Source: Cardinalis cardinalis (Eukaryota; Chordata; Aves; Passeriformes; Cardinalidae). From it: a stretch of 64,000 bases of DNA. The DNA is taken from NCBI GenBank assembly GCA_014549065.1, contig JACDOX010000024.1:3005806-3069805 (forward strand). The letters are read 5' to 3'. Of the stretch, positions 22,735 to 37,000 are shown piece by piece. The notes beneath the pieces were generated by a model. It did no database searches, was not told the DNA's origin, and saw only the letters and a list, made by a program, of their open reading frames with translations. Made by a program: the position numbers and the translations under genes. Numbering within the stretch: the first letter of the stretch is position 1; every line of letters starts with the position of its first letter.

Positions 22735-25700
22735 AGTTTCTTTCAATGGAATATATATTCCTTTTTTGGCGCAGAGTTGATAAACTCCCAACTAATTCTT
22801 CAAACAAATGACTGCTGAGGTTCCTAGTCACAGTAGTGCAGTGCTGTCCAAATTTCTCATGCTATTCCCTTCTTCTTCACAGAATATGAAACTTTGGACC
22901 TTTTCTTTCCCAGCTGCCATTTGACTGTTGGTGCTAGAGGGACCAGTTTTTGTCTTTGAGCTGTCAAGTGAGTGCTGATCTTAGAAGGACCATCATTCCC
23001 TGTCTGTGCAACATCACCACTCAGCTCTAGGATAACCCAGAAAGCGGAGCCTGGCTTGCTGACTCATGTACATCATCTNCATTGCATACAAATCATGGAA
23101 GAAATTTGTCACTGCCATCCCAGATTCAATGATATGAAGCAGAAAGTTAGGCAATGGGCCCTGTAACTAGTCTCTGTATATCAGCACAGAACTCACAACT
23201 TCCATGAGAAAAAAAGAAGCTGTGCCTCATGCCTGTGCTGGGTTTCGCTGCCACACGTGGCAGAGAGGGACTCCAGCTGCAATCCATTCTTCTTTGGNTT
23301 TTTTTGTTTAGTGATTTCCATCCCCAGCACGTGGCAGTGTCTGATGGTTGAGCAGGTGTCATGGATGAGGACAGCAGGGTTGGATGCTGTCAGCTAGGCA
23401 GTGGTGGTTCATTAGCTAACCCCTGGCACACCAGTGGAGCTGTTTTGTTAGCAGTTAAAGAGCACAACTAAATGGCTTGAACTTCAGCTGATGGGTCATT
23501 TCTGGCTCACACTGCCACTGTTTGCTGTCTGCCTGGAAGCATCCAGGCTCTCACATGCAGCACAGAGCACTGAAAGGTGAAGCTCCATGCCACATCTGAT
23601 TTATGTTGCAGTGTCTGAATAGAAGATAAACTACGATCTCAGAGGATAGTTAACAGCAAATGGTGGACTGGGCACAAACAAAAACATCTCTGTCTGATAC
23701 TAGCTGTTCTACATATTCACATTGACTGGTTTTTTCATGGGCAGAATTTACATTTTTATTTGCCACAGTGACTCATCATTTACCTTTCAATCTTCTCTGG
23801 TACTGTAAGCTGCTAAATTTTATGCTGTTAATAATGAAAAAATAAATACAAAACCACTTTCATAAGTGTGAATAAACAAAACATCATTACATTGGTTTTT
23901 TTATAGAAATTGATAACCAGAAGGGAAAAATTATAAAATAAGANCACATACAATATATTTAGAGAGAACCTTTTTATAGCATCTAGTTGCCACGGAAACA
24001 CATTGCAGCAAACAGAGAGGCAAGCTCGAATACTTCCAGCTCCAGTCTGCATTTCAGGATCTGCTGTTTGCACTGCTCCTGTGCCAGGTACATGCCATGT
24101 GTACTGCAGTGAAGCTCTAAAAGGACCCCTTGAAAANGTAAAAAATATTCCTTCATGTGAAGGACACCTCTTCTGGGAAAAAAACCCCAAAACTAANCAA
24201 ACACAAAACCCCAACAAATGAACTAATAACAAACAATCCTCTCTAAACTGTTCATGTACATTTATGAGACCAAAGGGGGTAGAAGTCTCTTTGCACTGAC
24301 AAAATTTGGAAAGGACCGTAAACAGAGCAGCTCTTACCTTGGCGGCAGTCCATTCCACCAGAAATTTATGAAAATCTCTAAATTTTTTGTATTTCTGTCT
24401 TCAGACAACGCTGAACTGCATTCCCTGCACCATACTGTAACCAGTGTTAGAGATGACTCAAGTTTGAGTCCCCCTTATAGCTCTTTTTGTGCTTCCCTAC
24501 CTAACAAGGCTTCTCTATTTTGCATTTCTTGGGGTTTTTTTTNNAAATTTCATTCTAAGACTCAAAGTATCATTTTCAGGGAAAGCCTTTTCTTTTTCCA
24601 TTTCAGAGCGTAAATCACTCAGAAAGCCAATGCTCAGTATTGAATGGCCTTCGTTTTTTAATTAAAATTCACTCTGCTTAGATGAAATACAGGTTAATAC
24701 ACTTTGCAAATTTAATCTGACANATATGGAGCTCTTTATTTTGCTGTTTCTTTTGGAAATGACACACCCAGATGACCCTGTGATGTGCTAGGGGTGCCTA
24801 GCACCTTGCTCTGTCCCACAATGCAAAATATATCTTGATTTGGAACTTGATAGCATTCAGAAATGACTGATGGTANCAACATGGGCAAAATTCTAGTCCA
24901 GTATTTCTAAAATCCTAGTTTTTTCTCTGAGGAAGCACACATAGGATCCAAATTTAAACAAGCAAATGCACACTACANACTATTTTATATTTTTCTCAGA
25001 AAAATTTGATGTTCAAAAGAGCCACTTAATTCCTTTACCTCTTTGACATGACAATACAACCATGCAAGAAAGTACATTGGTATTCACAGTTCACCTCTTG
25101 AACCTGTTAAAGTTTTTAATAATTTTTATAGACAGCTGTCAGCTATGGCTCTCAGCAAAAAGCTGCAGATCAAAAGTCAGTTATCAAGCTTTTTCCTCCA
25201 TACCAGTTCTGAATGTGGTATTTCATTCTTTTATTTTCCTTTTTATAGAAATGTGCTGTAGCTTCTCTCCAAAGGTGGAGCAGATTTCCAGACACACAAA
25301 AGATATGCATCAGGTGCTACATTTTCTATGTGGCATTTAAAATCTTCTATCATTAGACCAAATTAATTTGCTTCTTAAAGTCCTCTTCAGATAATGTAAA
25401 ACATTATTTTGCTGCGAATAAAAAAGTCTTTTTTTCTTTCCTAAGAACATAGTAAGATCACAGAAGGCATGGTTAACTCTAGTGCAGAATGTCACCAAAA
25501 AACCCAAATATTTTTCTCAGTGATTTTCCTCATGACAGTGATTAGCATTCAGGGCCAATCCTTCATGTGGATGCAATATTGCACCTCTGGCTCCACCCTA
25601 AACATTACCCACAGGATCCTACAGAAAAAGACCTGAAGCATTTATCCATCTAAATTATTCCATTTAGGCAAATGAGATTTGAACAGGTTTGGGTTACAAG

Positions 25701-27833
25701 ATCAGGGTTCTTCACTGCTGAATACATGAAGTCAACAAGATTCAAGATATTTTTCAGTATTGGAAAAAAAAATAGGAGAAATTTTAATTTAATATAGCAA
25801 AAAATAAGCTCACATCTTTTAAAAGATTTCAATTAATTTTTCAATGTGACATTTTAACTTGGGCTTTTGGAGTTATTTTCACTGATCTCTCACTGATTTG
25901 GAGAAATTTCCACTCATTATATAATATGATTTTATTTGGGGGCTTTCTGATCTTTATAGAGAAGATAGGAAACTGTAAAGAACAGAGAACCATAGGGTAA
26001 ACTCGTTAACATTAAACCCATCCTTGCTGGCCTTTGCTCATTGATTGCCCTCCCCTGCAGTTCATTGATATTTCAAAGCTTTGAACCACTTTTTGTTATA
26101 TTTAAAATACAAAGTCGAGTCCTTCTTTTCTCATGAAAATTTCTGAAGTTTCCCTGAACCATTACATTGAATCAAGACATAAGTAAGGTTTTATTTTGAA
26201 CCAGTCATTCCTTTTAACATTTTTAAAGTATCTGAATGTAAAAACCAGATACCTCAGAGAACTATAAAATATCAAATGGGACCTTTAAACTTTTGGGAAA
26301 GTGATTTTCTTAGCTTCCCAATAAGACACATCAGTCACTGCTGCCTACCAAAGTAGCAAGATGAAAGAGACTGAATACATTGCTTATTTTAGTATATAGC
26401 AATCTCCTTTAGATTATTTTTAAGAAACCTTTATTGCTGCCTTTGCAAAANTAGCCATGTGGTAATGAAGGCATTCAGATTTACAGCTGGGGGAAAATTT
26501 TGAAAAATTGAATAATTTTAGAAGCACATTTGCAGAACTGTGTTCCTATGGCATATATCATGCTGTGAATGTAAGAGGATAAGAGNCAACCTCAAGGTTC
26601 TGGAAAATCACCTGCAGGAAGCCTTTGTGGTTTAAATGATGCTGAGGAATGCAGGCCACCGAAGGTTCAGCTGATAAGAGTTACCACTTGGCGTTTGCCC
26701 CTGCTACTCTAGGACAGAGAGCATAAGGTTATTCACACAGAAGCAGATCAGAATTTANAGGGATGAGAGCAAGCCTCCGAACACAGACAGACCTTCCCCA
26801 GAATTACCAGAGCATTCCAGGATAATAAACATACATAACAAACATGGTTGTTTATAACTGCAATTTGAATTCATACAAGTAAATACCAAATGAAAGTGGC
26901 TTTTTCTGGAGAACCACCTGTCATTTTTTATTTGTGTATAACAAGGGAATTTATCATTTTTGTATAAAATCTTTTGAAAATGATTGATTCTGATTTTTGC
27001 TGACACTCTCCCATATTACTGTTTGTTTCATGAAAATAACAACAAGAATACAACTTATGTTTTTCAATACTATTCTCTCAGGCTTGGCTTGCTTGAAGTA
27101 GACAGTTCAAACCCAGCCTTATGAAGACTGGTTTTCTCCATTATATTTTTAACTGCAAAAGCAAGGAGGGAGTATGCCACAAAGGATGGAAGGAGGAGGC
27201 TGGAAAAATATGGGACAAACATAAATTAGTCTGTTGAAAGCAAACCATATTTTCAGCTGTAATGCCAATAATTCTTGAAGACAGGTTAATTTCAAGGACA
27301 TGGAAGCCCTTCTAGTAATAACAGATTCTACAAGGCAAACAGCTGACTCCTATGAAAGTGGTCCATGGTNTGGAGAGAAGAGGGAGGAGAAAAATAGGAG
27401 AGGGACAGGAAAGGGAGTTCTCTCTTAAGTAATGGCAACATTACTTCTCTGAGACAAATTAGAATATTAAACTTACAGTAAAACAGATATCCTGGGTTTC
27501 CACATGCAGGATCAGTACAGCACAGCCATCTGGGTTTGAACATGAANTTAGAGGAATAAAAACCCTTGGGACCACAGGATGCCTCACTCAGCTACAGCAA
27601 CCAGGAATCCCCCTACTTTTAAACAAAACACACTCTCCTGCACTAATGAGAAATCTTGCAGATTTTGGCAGGGATAAGACTGTTGAAAATTTATCAAAGT
27701 GAGGCTTTTGAAGACATTAAAGTAACAAGAAATCTAAGGGACCTAGAATATTTAAAGACTCAGAAATACCACTATAAGGAAATGTTGTAGGAGATTACTT
27801 TTCACTGACAAGAAACAATTCTCATGTGTTGTT
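22735..27833. other. Unique AT-rich non-coding DNA
   Basis: Five kilobases with no recognisable gene, RNA gene or mobile element. The longest frame, 23828-24358 minus (176 codons), contains several ambiguous bases, is AT-rich and leucine/phenylalanine-rich, and shows no domain. A double N occurs in a T-run at 24543-24544. Other short frames (24254-24613, 25062-25340, 26755-27006) show no family motif. Confidence 0.5.
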
Positions 27834-28044
27834 TTCTTTGCCCTAGCCAGGGCAAAGAATGCTTTAATTTCTTACTTACTTACCTATGCATTTTTGCATA
27901 GAAAGAAAACACTGGCCATAAGATCTCCAAAATATACCACTTCATAAAGCTACCGCTCCAAGTCATTAGGAACAACTTTAACTTGAATTGCTTCCTGAGG
28001 AGATGAAATCAGAATGTGGATGGTTATTAGGAAGCCTAATAACC
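27834..28044. repeat. Cluster of short perfect hairpins
   Basis: Three inverted repeats lie within 211 bases. The first is at 27834-27859, with 11-bp arms ('ttctttgccct' and its complement) and a 4-base loop. The second is near 27885-27903, 'ctatgc' / 'gcatag' with a 6-base loop. The third is at 28022-28044, 'ggttattagg' / 'cctaataacc', with 10-bp arms and a 3-base loop. They share no common sequence. Tight loops of this kind form cruciform or RNA hairpins, but no terminator-like or RNA-gene context is visible, and chance remains possible for each alone. Confidence 0.6.
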
Positions 28045-31000
28045 TTGACTCAAATTTATTTTTTACAGCTAGAACTGTGAACTGGATAGCACACTTCTCA
28101 TTTGCAGAGATTTGGAATTTGCCTTTCTACTTTTTATTTTTGCATGAAAGTATTTCCACTGATATTTATTTCCTTCTGCTTTAAATAATTGCACTCAAAA
28201 ATATGCATATCCACATTTCAAGAAAAGAAGCCCCTTTCACACAAATAAGTATTTCTTCCTTTTGTGTTGTGCTGTCTGAAATTTTTGCACTAGAGATCTT
28301 TCATGAAGGTGTCAAATAGAAAAATAAAAATTTATGCTGAGATTTACCTATTGTACACNCTCCCTAAGCTCCCTTTGCAAATGGGGATAATTCTTGTGCG
28401 GTTAACCTCTGGATTAATTGGTTGAAATTAGAACAGTGCTTTCATTTGTTTGTCTGTGAGAACATAACAGCAAACACAGGGTAAATGCATACAGAACAAT
28501 GCNTCAGCAGCCAGGAGAAGCAGTGCAGAAGGGGTAATAGTTTTCATGACATTCAGCCTACACAGGCATAGCAAAGCTGGTGAGTGTGGACCCTTTGATA
28601 CCCGTGNGATCTTAGCTTTCCTAGCTAGTGAGAAGTGAAGATAGCTGAGCTCAGAATGAGTATAATTTTTTTAAAGAAACTGTTTCTCAGACAAAATGCA
28701 ACANGTCCTATACTGCTGAAGATCAGACTAAATGGACCTCTCATCCTAGGCTTGGCTGGGATCATTGTCCAACAGCAGAAAGTAGCAGATGCTTCAGAGA
28801 AAGGTATAAAGCAGAAAAAGGTATAAAACAGTGTGTTGGGAAGTTAAAAACAAAGATCCTCTCTTCTCTGAAACAATTATTCTTTTCTCTTTCTGTACAG
28901 CCTATAGCTGACCATCCTAAACTGTTTACACCTACGTGCCTGCTGATGAGACTGGAGGAGTCTAAGGGACTCAGTGCCACTTCACCTGTTCTGTACCNTG
29001 ATTAAGCATTAATCTTTAGTGATGTCTTCTTGATTCCTTGTGTCAGTGCATTTGATGCACTGTGGGTTAGATATTCTGACAGACAACTTTGTGTTTCCCC
29101 CACACAGCAAAACTGACTTCCTTAATACAAACACAGCAGGGTCCTGCACTGGTCTTGAAAAAGAGAGACTAATCCACCTAAAAATTCCAGGAGGCACTCT
29201 TCCATTCTAAGTACATTGATTCTGGAGCCTGGGAGGGAAGATTCATCTCACCTGCTTCAAGAATTCTTCAGGGTCGATGCTCACACCTAGGCTGCTTTAA
29301 TTGACAGACTCAAAGAGGCACTCACAGCATGTGATTCATCTCACCTATCTCCAATGCCTACTTTAGCATAAGATAAATTTTGCTCTAAAGCTGTCCATTT
29401 TTCTCCACTGACTTTAATGGAGACTGATAACCAAGCGAGTGCCAAGTGATTAGGTCAGATGCAGGTGTCAATATCTGGTCAAGGATGAATTCCAGTCACT
29501 GTGACCACNACTTAATGAAGACATATCCAAGATAGATTTAAACCTGCAGCAGCTAGCCCACGTGTATCTGCACAGAGAGCAAAATGAATATGAGACGCTG
29601 GCCCAAACCTGCCACACCTACTGCAGCAGGGCACAACCATCTCACAGATAAAGAGTCACTTCTTGTCAGTTCTTTCCATGCACAGGTACATGAGAGTAGC
29701 CACAAAATGCAGAGGTACAACTAACATATGTTTCTTTAGGCATAGGCAAATTGGATGTGCTTGTTTCTTAAAACACTGCCATGACAATCTGAGTCTGGAG
29801 GAATGTGGAATCTTTGCACTGACATCAGAGAGGCTCTTTATTCCCCTTTGAAACAGCAATTTCTGAACTTTACATCCAAGATTCTCAATGCTTGCAGAGA
29901 TATTAACTCAGCATTTTCTAGCCTACTCTTTAGAAAACAGTTTAGTGAAGTTGACCTTTCTTTATCTTACTATTGGAAATCAGATCTATAAATCTCTTTA
30001 ATTGCCCTCCTGTTGTGACAACTTTCTGCAGTGACTGACTCTGTGCAATGCCAGCTAAACTTGATTTAAAACTAGTGTTCTACGTTCTGCAGCCTGCCAA
30101 ACTGGCATATTTGAATCAATGTATCCTGCATTTATTTACAGCACTTTGATATAAACACAGATGCAAAAGAATCTGTTCACAGTTTTTCCATTCTATGAGT
30201 ATTTTCTCAAACCATGTGCATGCTCTGGTGAGTTTCTGTATTTCTTTACAGTGATTGCCTTTTGGAGGGGAGTTTATAATCTCTATAATGGTAGAAAAAA
30301 GCCTGAAGACTTCTGACTTTTTATATGAAAGTGTTGTGCTTCACTTATATGAAAAAGAGATCAGAGGTCAACCTGTAATTTCCCTGGCTGGAATNAATTA
30401 TTCAATCCTCAATGAGATATGTTTGTGATAAACACCAGAGTGTGTCTGTCAAATCAGAAACTAATACTTCTGCTGCTCAGAGAGCGTAAGTTCCCCCTTC
30501 TTGGGAGAACAGCACAGAGAAGTAGGGAATAAAGTACTTGATAAGGATACAGAGACAGAACTAATGTCAAATTACAATTACTATTCAAGTTTGTTGCCAT
30601 TTTAATGACTTTTTTAAGACTAAGTGCTATTCAGTTACGTATATTAAAATTCAGTAAAGCAGTACTAAGTAATGCATACTTATCCATAAAAGGCTTATAG
30701 ATCCTAAAAATGTCCTTCAGTTTCTTAAATATATACTTTGAACAGCACTGAGCTATACTCTAAACAGCTCTACTAAGTCTTCTGCTTAAACTCAATACCA
30801 AGAGCACCAAAAGACTTACTTAAAATTAAGAAGATGCACAATCCGTTACCAAATAAGAAATTTATGGAATGAAAATTAGCTTGGAATAACACTTTGAATC
30901 TACTCTGAAAAGTCCATTTTGCTGCTCTTCTCTTCTGCCTTCTCTTTGTCTAGAATATTTTGATTGGAAGTCTGAGCTGAAAAATATCACTTCCCATATT

Positions 31001-34000
31001 GTATGTTTTTGACAATCAGTTTTGCTCTCTAGATGGCTTATCTAGTAAATTGAGTATTATACTTTCAATTCTATGGTTTGTATAAGAAAGGAATTGTATT
31101 TTAGTACAAATTAAAACTTGCCTTCATTTCAATCAAGGAAAATATATGAGAATATGTAATGAAAATGATGGGGCTGAGGAATGTGGTAAACTGGTGCTTC
31201 AATAAAATCTGGCAGATAGGAAGCTAAGAAGTCAGATGGATGGATATGTGAAACATCTTCTAGGCTTACAGTGGCTGAATTTGATTGAAACCCAATAATA
31301 CTTCAGATATGACTTTTCACAAATAATGCCTTCTTGTAGTTCTTGTAGCTACAACTTTTGCTCAATCAGCATAATATATGAATAAAAATTAGGTTTATGT
31401 CCCTGTCAGTTGACATGAGCTAATTCACTATACTTCATAAATAATGTTCTATCTCATTCTAGCTGTAAAATAAAATAATGAAAAACAGGTGAACAGGTGA
31501 ACAAGTGTTGGCAGCAAAGAGTCTTCAGCTTCTTCTGATGTACCTAAACCTTACCTTCAGAGAGGGGAAATACATCCAAGGTCCACAGAGTTATTCCAAA
31601 TAACTTATTTTACTTAGACCAATAACTTTTTTATTACACTAAATATACTGGAAGAAGGGTATGTGACAGACTTAATCAAAACATCCCCTATTATATAGAA
31701 GTCATTAGAATTCAGCATTGATCTTGCTGCAGCATTACTGAATCCTTTGAATAGGCAAATGAAAGAACAANGAAATGCGATGCACTTTTGTCATGNACTA
31801 ATTTGTCTGTCACTTCAGTGGCAATCAGTGAGGTAAGCCTCACCCCTCACTACAACTGAGGGCAATGTTTTGTTTTACAGACTACAGCTGTCCTGCATGC
31901 TTGCTGGGGCTGACAGCAGTAAATTGTGGAAATAGTTACTCATTACCCCTCAAGACTTACGGATTGAACTTACAGCCAACAGTGCACTGCACTTNAGGAT
32001 GAGGCTGCACTGCAAAAGGTTCGGTTAAGCAGAGGAAAGNCAACAGTTCTTTATCTGATCACAAAAACAACATGCCTTGTATGCGTCATCCCTATCCTTA
32101 TTTCTCACCTCTCCCTGAAGTCAGATTGTACACATTCAGTTCAGCAGAATTTTCTCCTGNTCTCTCCACCTACCTATTCAGGCAAAAGCCTTCCCCACGT
32201 AGAGATATATGTGGAGAAGGTGCTTTCTGGTTTTTCATATCTCCCATCTAGTTGAAATGCATTCATTTTTCCCTGAGAAGAACAGCTCCAGAAATCAGTA
32301 GAGCAGNAGAGGTATCTCTAAGACTCAAATCAAAAGGCTGGCGCCTATGACTGTTTTCCTGCCTACAATCAGAAGAACTCACAAGAACTGAGACAATGAG
32401 AGCCATATAGTTAAGTCATAAAGGACCACACTTCGTCTGTGAGGATAAACAAACACAGCATTTCTCCTCCAGGAAGCAGTTGTGCTTTGTAAGCATTCAT
32501 AATTTTCACAAAACTTTGTTGTATTAATAAAGAGATTTTGCACAGAAAAAGTAACATTTCATAATAAATAAATAAATAAATAGAACTAATTATACCTAAA
32601 TGCACTTTTCCCTTTTGTCACTTTTGACATAGCTTTCCAGATAATTTAGGGGAGTCTGGATTAAAACATTTAAAAAGATCTTCAGAGTTTTCTTATGAAA
32701 TAACAGCAATACCACATAGGCAGTAGTATCATTATATTTTTTTCATTTTCACACTGAAACCCCACACAAAAGAGATTAAATAGAAGATCCCTGGAGCAGT
32801 GAATTTTCATTAATGATTATGGTAAATAGAAGGTCCCATGCATAGACAGGACTTCTCTGTAGATGTATGGGTTTTTCCTCATCTCATCCTAAGGGTGTTA
32901 GTTCCTTCAAAATGTCTAGAAACATTTCTTGCAATAATGAGGCTTCCTTTTTTCCTTTAAAGTTAACTGCAGAATTGCAATATCAGTACTGGAGAAACCT
33001 ATGTATACATGTCATCCCTCTAATCTGATATTATTTGAGTGTAGAAGAATTTGCATTTTCATGTCTTAATTAAATTACAATACCAGCAAAAAGTTTTACA
33101 TACAAGAAGCTATAATTCCTACCTCACAGTTTATAACTCATATTCCCTGTATTTAACTCTTGCTTACTGCTCATCTTATATTTAAAAACTGCCATGCCTT
33201 NGTACTGTTACTTGCCACTTGCCAGCTGGCTACTATTTTGCCCTATGCCATTAGAGGAATTGCAAAAGCAATATATACTTCTTNGAAAAATTATCTCACT
33301 GCATTACCAAAAGACATAACTGCTTGGGTTTTTAACTGCAACAACAAAAAAAAAAAAAATCAGCACTATTCAGTTTTCTGATTCCACAGGAAAGGGATAA
33401 GACAGCCTTTGGATGTTTCCTGGAAAAAAACCAAAAAATCCGCCTGAAATGATTTTCAAAGTATCCTCACTTCCCAGATATAAAAATTATTTCTGAATTC
33501 TTAAGGAAATTTGAGTTGCATAGCTATACATGTATATGGTTTGTAAGACCAAGAGAATTTCACTCTGTGCTTCCATGAAAATATAGTTCTCTTACATGAC
33601 AGAAGCCAATAGTATCCTTTAAGTAAGTCAGACCTCAAAGTAAGAAAATATGGTTTTGGTTTTGAAGGGTTTTTTTTTTCCCCAGCAATAACAAAGAAAA
33701 ATAAAATATTTTGATTTTCTAAAAGGACATACTTCATTGAACTTTTCTATTTTAGATTTGTAAGATTTAAAAAGTGTTGTGTGTAGATTAGTCCAAAACC
33801 CACCTACAAATAGAGTTGATGAGGCCAGGGGTTTAATTTAGTTGCCAGACCCACTGAATCTTGTTACTGGAAATAGAATCCTACAGTATCTGAGTGGTGT
33901 CTTAGATCTTGCCTCTGCCTGGTGACATACAGCCCATTCAGAATTATTGATAATTATAGTGCAGTTTTTCCTGCAGCAGCAGAAACAATGTTCCATTAAA

Positions 34001-37000
34001 TACAGCATACNCTGCTTAGGTATCTACTGGAAAAACAAGCCCTAACAATGCTCCCTGCTTCAAATGGGATAACTATAGAGACCACTCCAGCATTTCCTGT
34101 ATTATCACTTACATTACTTTTTTATATGTGACTTTTTCAAAATTGATGTTTTGAGTAGCAGCAGTTTTGCCTCCTCAGCCATGCATAAAAATGAGACTCT
34201 AGTGCCTTGATCCACTGGCAAGAGAGCACATCTGAATGCAATATAATTCAGAGGTGGCCTGATTAGCTCATTTGTTTTGTCTTCCAATGTGCTATTCATT
34301 ATTTCCTGAAATACAAAATGCTGCTGTTATTCCTCAGGCTGGGAGTCAGCAGCTTATTTATGTTTCCATGATGTCATTCTTTCTGTGAGCAGCTAAGCAG
34401 ATTTGTATTGATGTGATGTTTTTCAGCACCCTAGAGAGTCAACTAGCAGGGCTAAATGCCCCTTTAATCATTCCCAGCAGAGATGTCTAAGTCAATGACC
34501 TGTATCGTTGAGCTGTATTACTTTTTGATGCTATCATTTATTCTGTAATAAGCAGTTCAATGGAGTTGCCCTCTACAGCATCTGCCTATTCACGTACTCT
34601 TCTGGGGAGTGTAATTTATATTAATTTTGTGGTATATGCTGGTTTACAACTTTCTCTGCCACCTTTCCAGGTTTCCCTTCTGTATTGGGAAGTACACCAC
34701 TGAATCACAGAACACACTCACAACCCTGTCACCAGATGCCTGTCTTTATGAGAGTCAACCATGTATCGATCATGTATTTTAAATACAAGAGTTTTAAATT
34801 TCTCATAGAAAACGCAAAGTTCAGGTTGATTGGAATCTGCCAGGTGTTTTCAGCTGCTTTCTGAAGACTTGCAGTCCTATTTATACAAGGAGTGAGTGCN
34901 TCTGTTAAATGAGCAACAGAGAATTTGGAGATGATCCTGTTCTGAGTATGACATTCTAGACATGTCCATAAGATTACCTTTGAAGGGCAAAAATAACTTT
35001 TACTAAATGATTGAAAGAGTTGCAGGGGCTGGAAATACTAGCAGGAACATGTGTCCTTCTTCAGTTCACATACAGAAGAGACAGTATTAAAAGCCAACAC
35101 AAAAAGAAAATAATGGATCTGAGTTTGACCTGTTGAAACACAGAGCAAGTGCTTCTCCTGTCAGTCTGCCTCAAATTCCCTTTAAACTCAGAGGTAGTTT
35201 TATATGCAGACAGGTAGGTTGGGAGACCTTGTCTTGTAATGTGCCTGTCAAACTTATGATCATTTATTTATTATTTTAGCTTCTGACATCAGTGTTAAAG
35301 AATATAAATCTAATTTTTCTTCTCTTTAAACCTTACATATGAGACCATAGTCAAAAGTATTTGTAAAGGGGAAGTAAATGAAAGCTCTGTTATTTCCAGG
35401 TATCTAGCAGGGGAAAAATATATTGGCATTGTTATGTCCATTTTAAAAGAAAATATAATTAATTTCCTGACTTTAACTGTACATCAGTATTCTCCCCACC
35501 CTCAACCCCACCAACCATCACAAAAAAAAAGAAAATGGACATTATATAATCCTGATACAAATCTGTGTGGTTTAAAACCACTAGAATTTTCTTCTATGNA
35601 TTGATATGTATATCCCAGTCTCAGATTTCAAAATGAATCATTTTATTTGTGTCTTGACTATTCATCCTAGCAATAGAAAGTCTCCTGCAGACTTTAAGCA
35701 AGCACAACACTTAGCATGGTAAGATCAATANTAAATTCAACTTGCTGGCAAAGCACTGCCAGGGCAAGAGAAACCCAACTGCCACGAATAACAAAGAAAT
35801 TGCCAAGGCAGCAGGAATGGGAGCCAAGCTGGCCGCAGATGCAACCCTTGCACAATCTTGACAGCTCATGAAAAAGTGTTATTATTGAAATAGCCAACAT
35901 TTGTAAATAATTAGTACATTGTACATGCAACCGTACTGCACCAACTAGAGTCTACTCAGAAATGTGCAATTTCCAGTGGAGTATCCTTGAGCACAACAGC
36001 CATTCGTTCTAGTTTTCTAGAACTTTCATTCTATTACTTGACCTAATTGAGGGAGCAAGCATCTCATTCATACACACATATGTGGAAACAGTCATGGGCA
36101 GACAGATTACTTCAGCAATCATTTTGATTTCTGCTTTCACTGGCCAAGTATAAAGGACTTCTGTGCAACAGGCAGTTGCAGCTAGCTGTGGGCCTGAGCT
36201 ATTTAATTCCATTTTCCAGCCACTGTCCTTGAGACCATGGGTTTTCAAGTAAGCTCCCTAGGTGATGGCGAGCATTATCAATGAGGGGCATTTTAGGATA
36301 ACTGCCAGCTGATTCAATTAAGTGAATACAAAATGACTCAATTTAATGGTCCAGTTGATTTGTCTCATTTCTTTTTAATTGCCTTTTTTCCTTTTCCTTG
36401 GATCTCTCTAATATGAGCATGCTTTCTCTTCCACACTCTTTTCTGAAGAACTAACTACTTAGTTTTGGATGAGTTGTGCCCTAGGAAAATTTTAATAAGA
36501 CATATAATATTATTCCTATGCAAGTGCTTAGTACTTAAAAATCAAAAGGTATGAACTTGTCATAAGAAGTTCACCACCTGTCAAATATTCACTCTAATTG
36601 TACTTGATCTGTTTTTTTATAAATGTCTTCTATCATTCTACTCAGTTTTCAGCCAAGGAGCATCCTTTTATTTGCAGATACAGTGTTTTCTTGAGAGTCT
36701 TCATTCCTTCCATGTACTTTTATCAAGTCTATTGCCTTGATGTACTTCCCTTGGTTTTCAGTATCTGGGCGTAACAAAACTACTGAGTACAGCACAATGA
36801 CAACAAAATGGGCTGCAATGTTCTGTGTCCTCCATTTACATAATGAGAAGAAACAAACAGAATAGCTATAGGACACATAAACAAATGTTTGGTTTAGTCC
36901 CTAACATCAGAACACATTAACAAGCTGGTCTTCTGTTATACCATCAAGATAATAATTTACCTTTTTATTTTTTTTCATATTCTGTACCATTTTTCTTGGG

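Noticed and set aside
23828..24358. Longest non-repeat frame, 176 codons, minus strand
   Set aside because: AT-rich, interrupted by ambiguous bases, with no motif, signal or splice context. Length is within chance for 64 kb of six frames.
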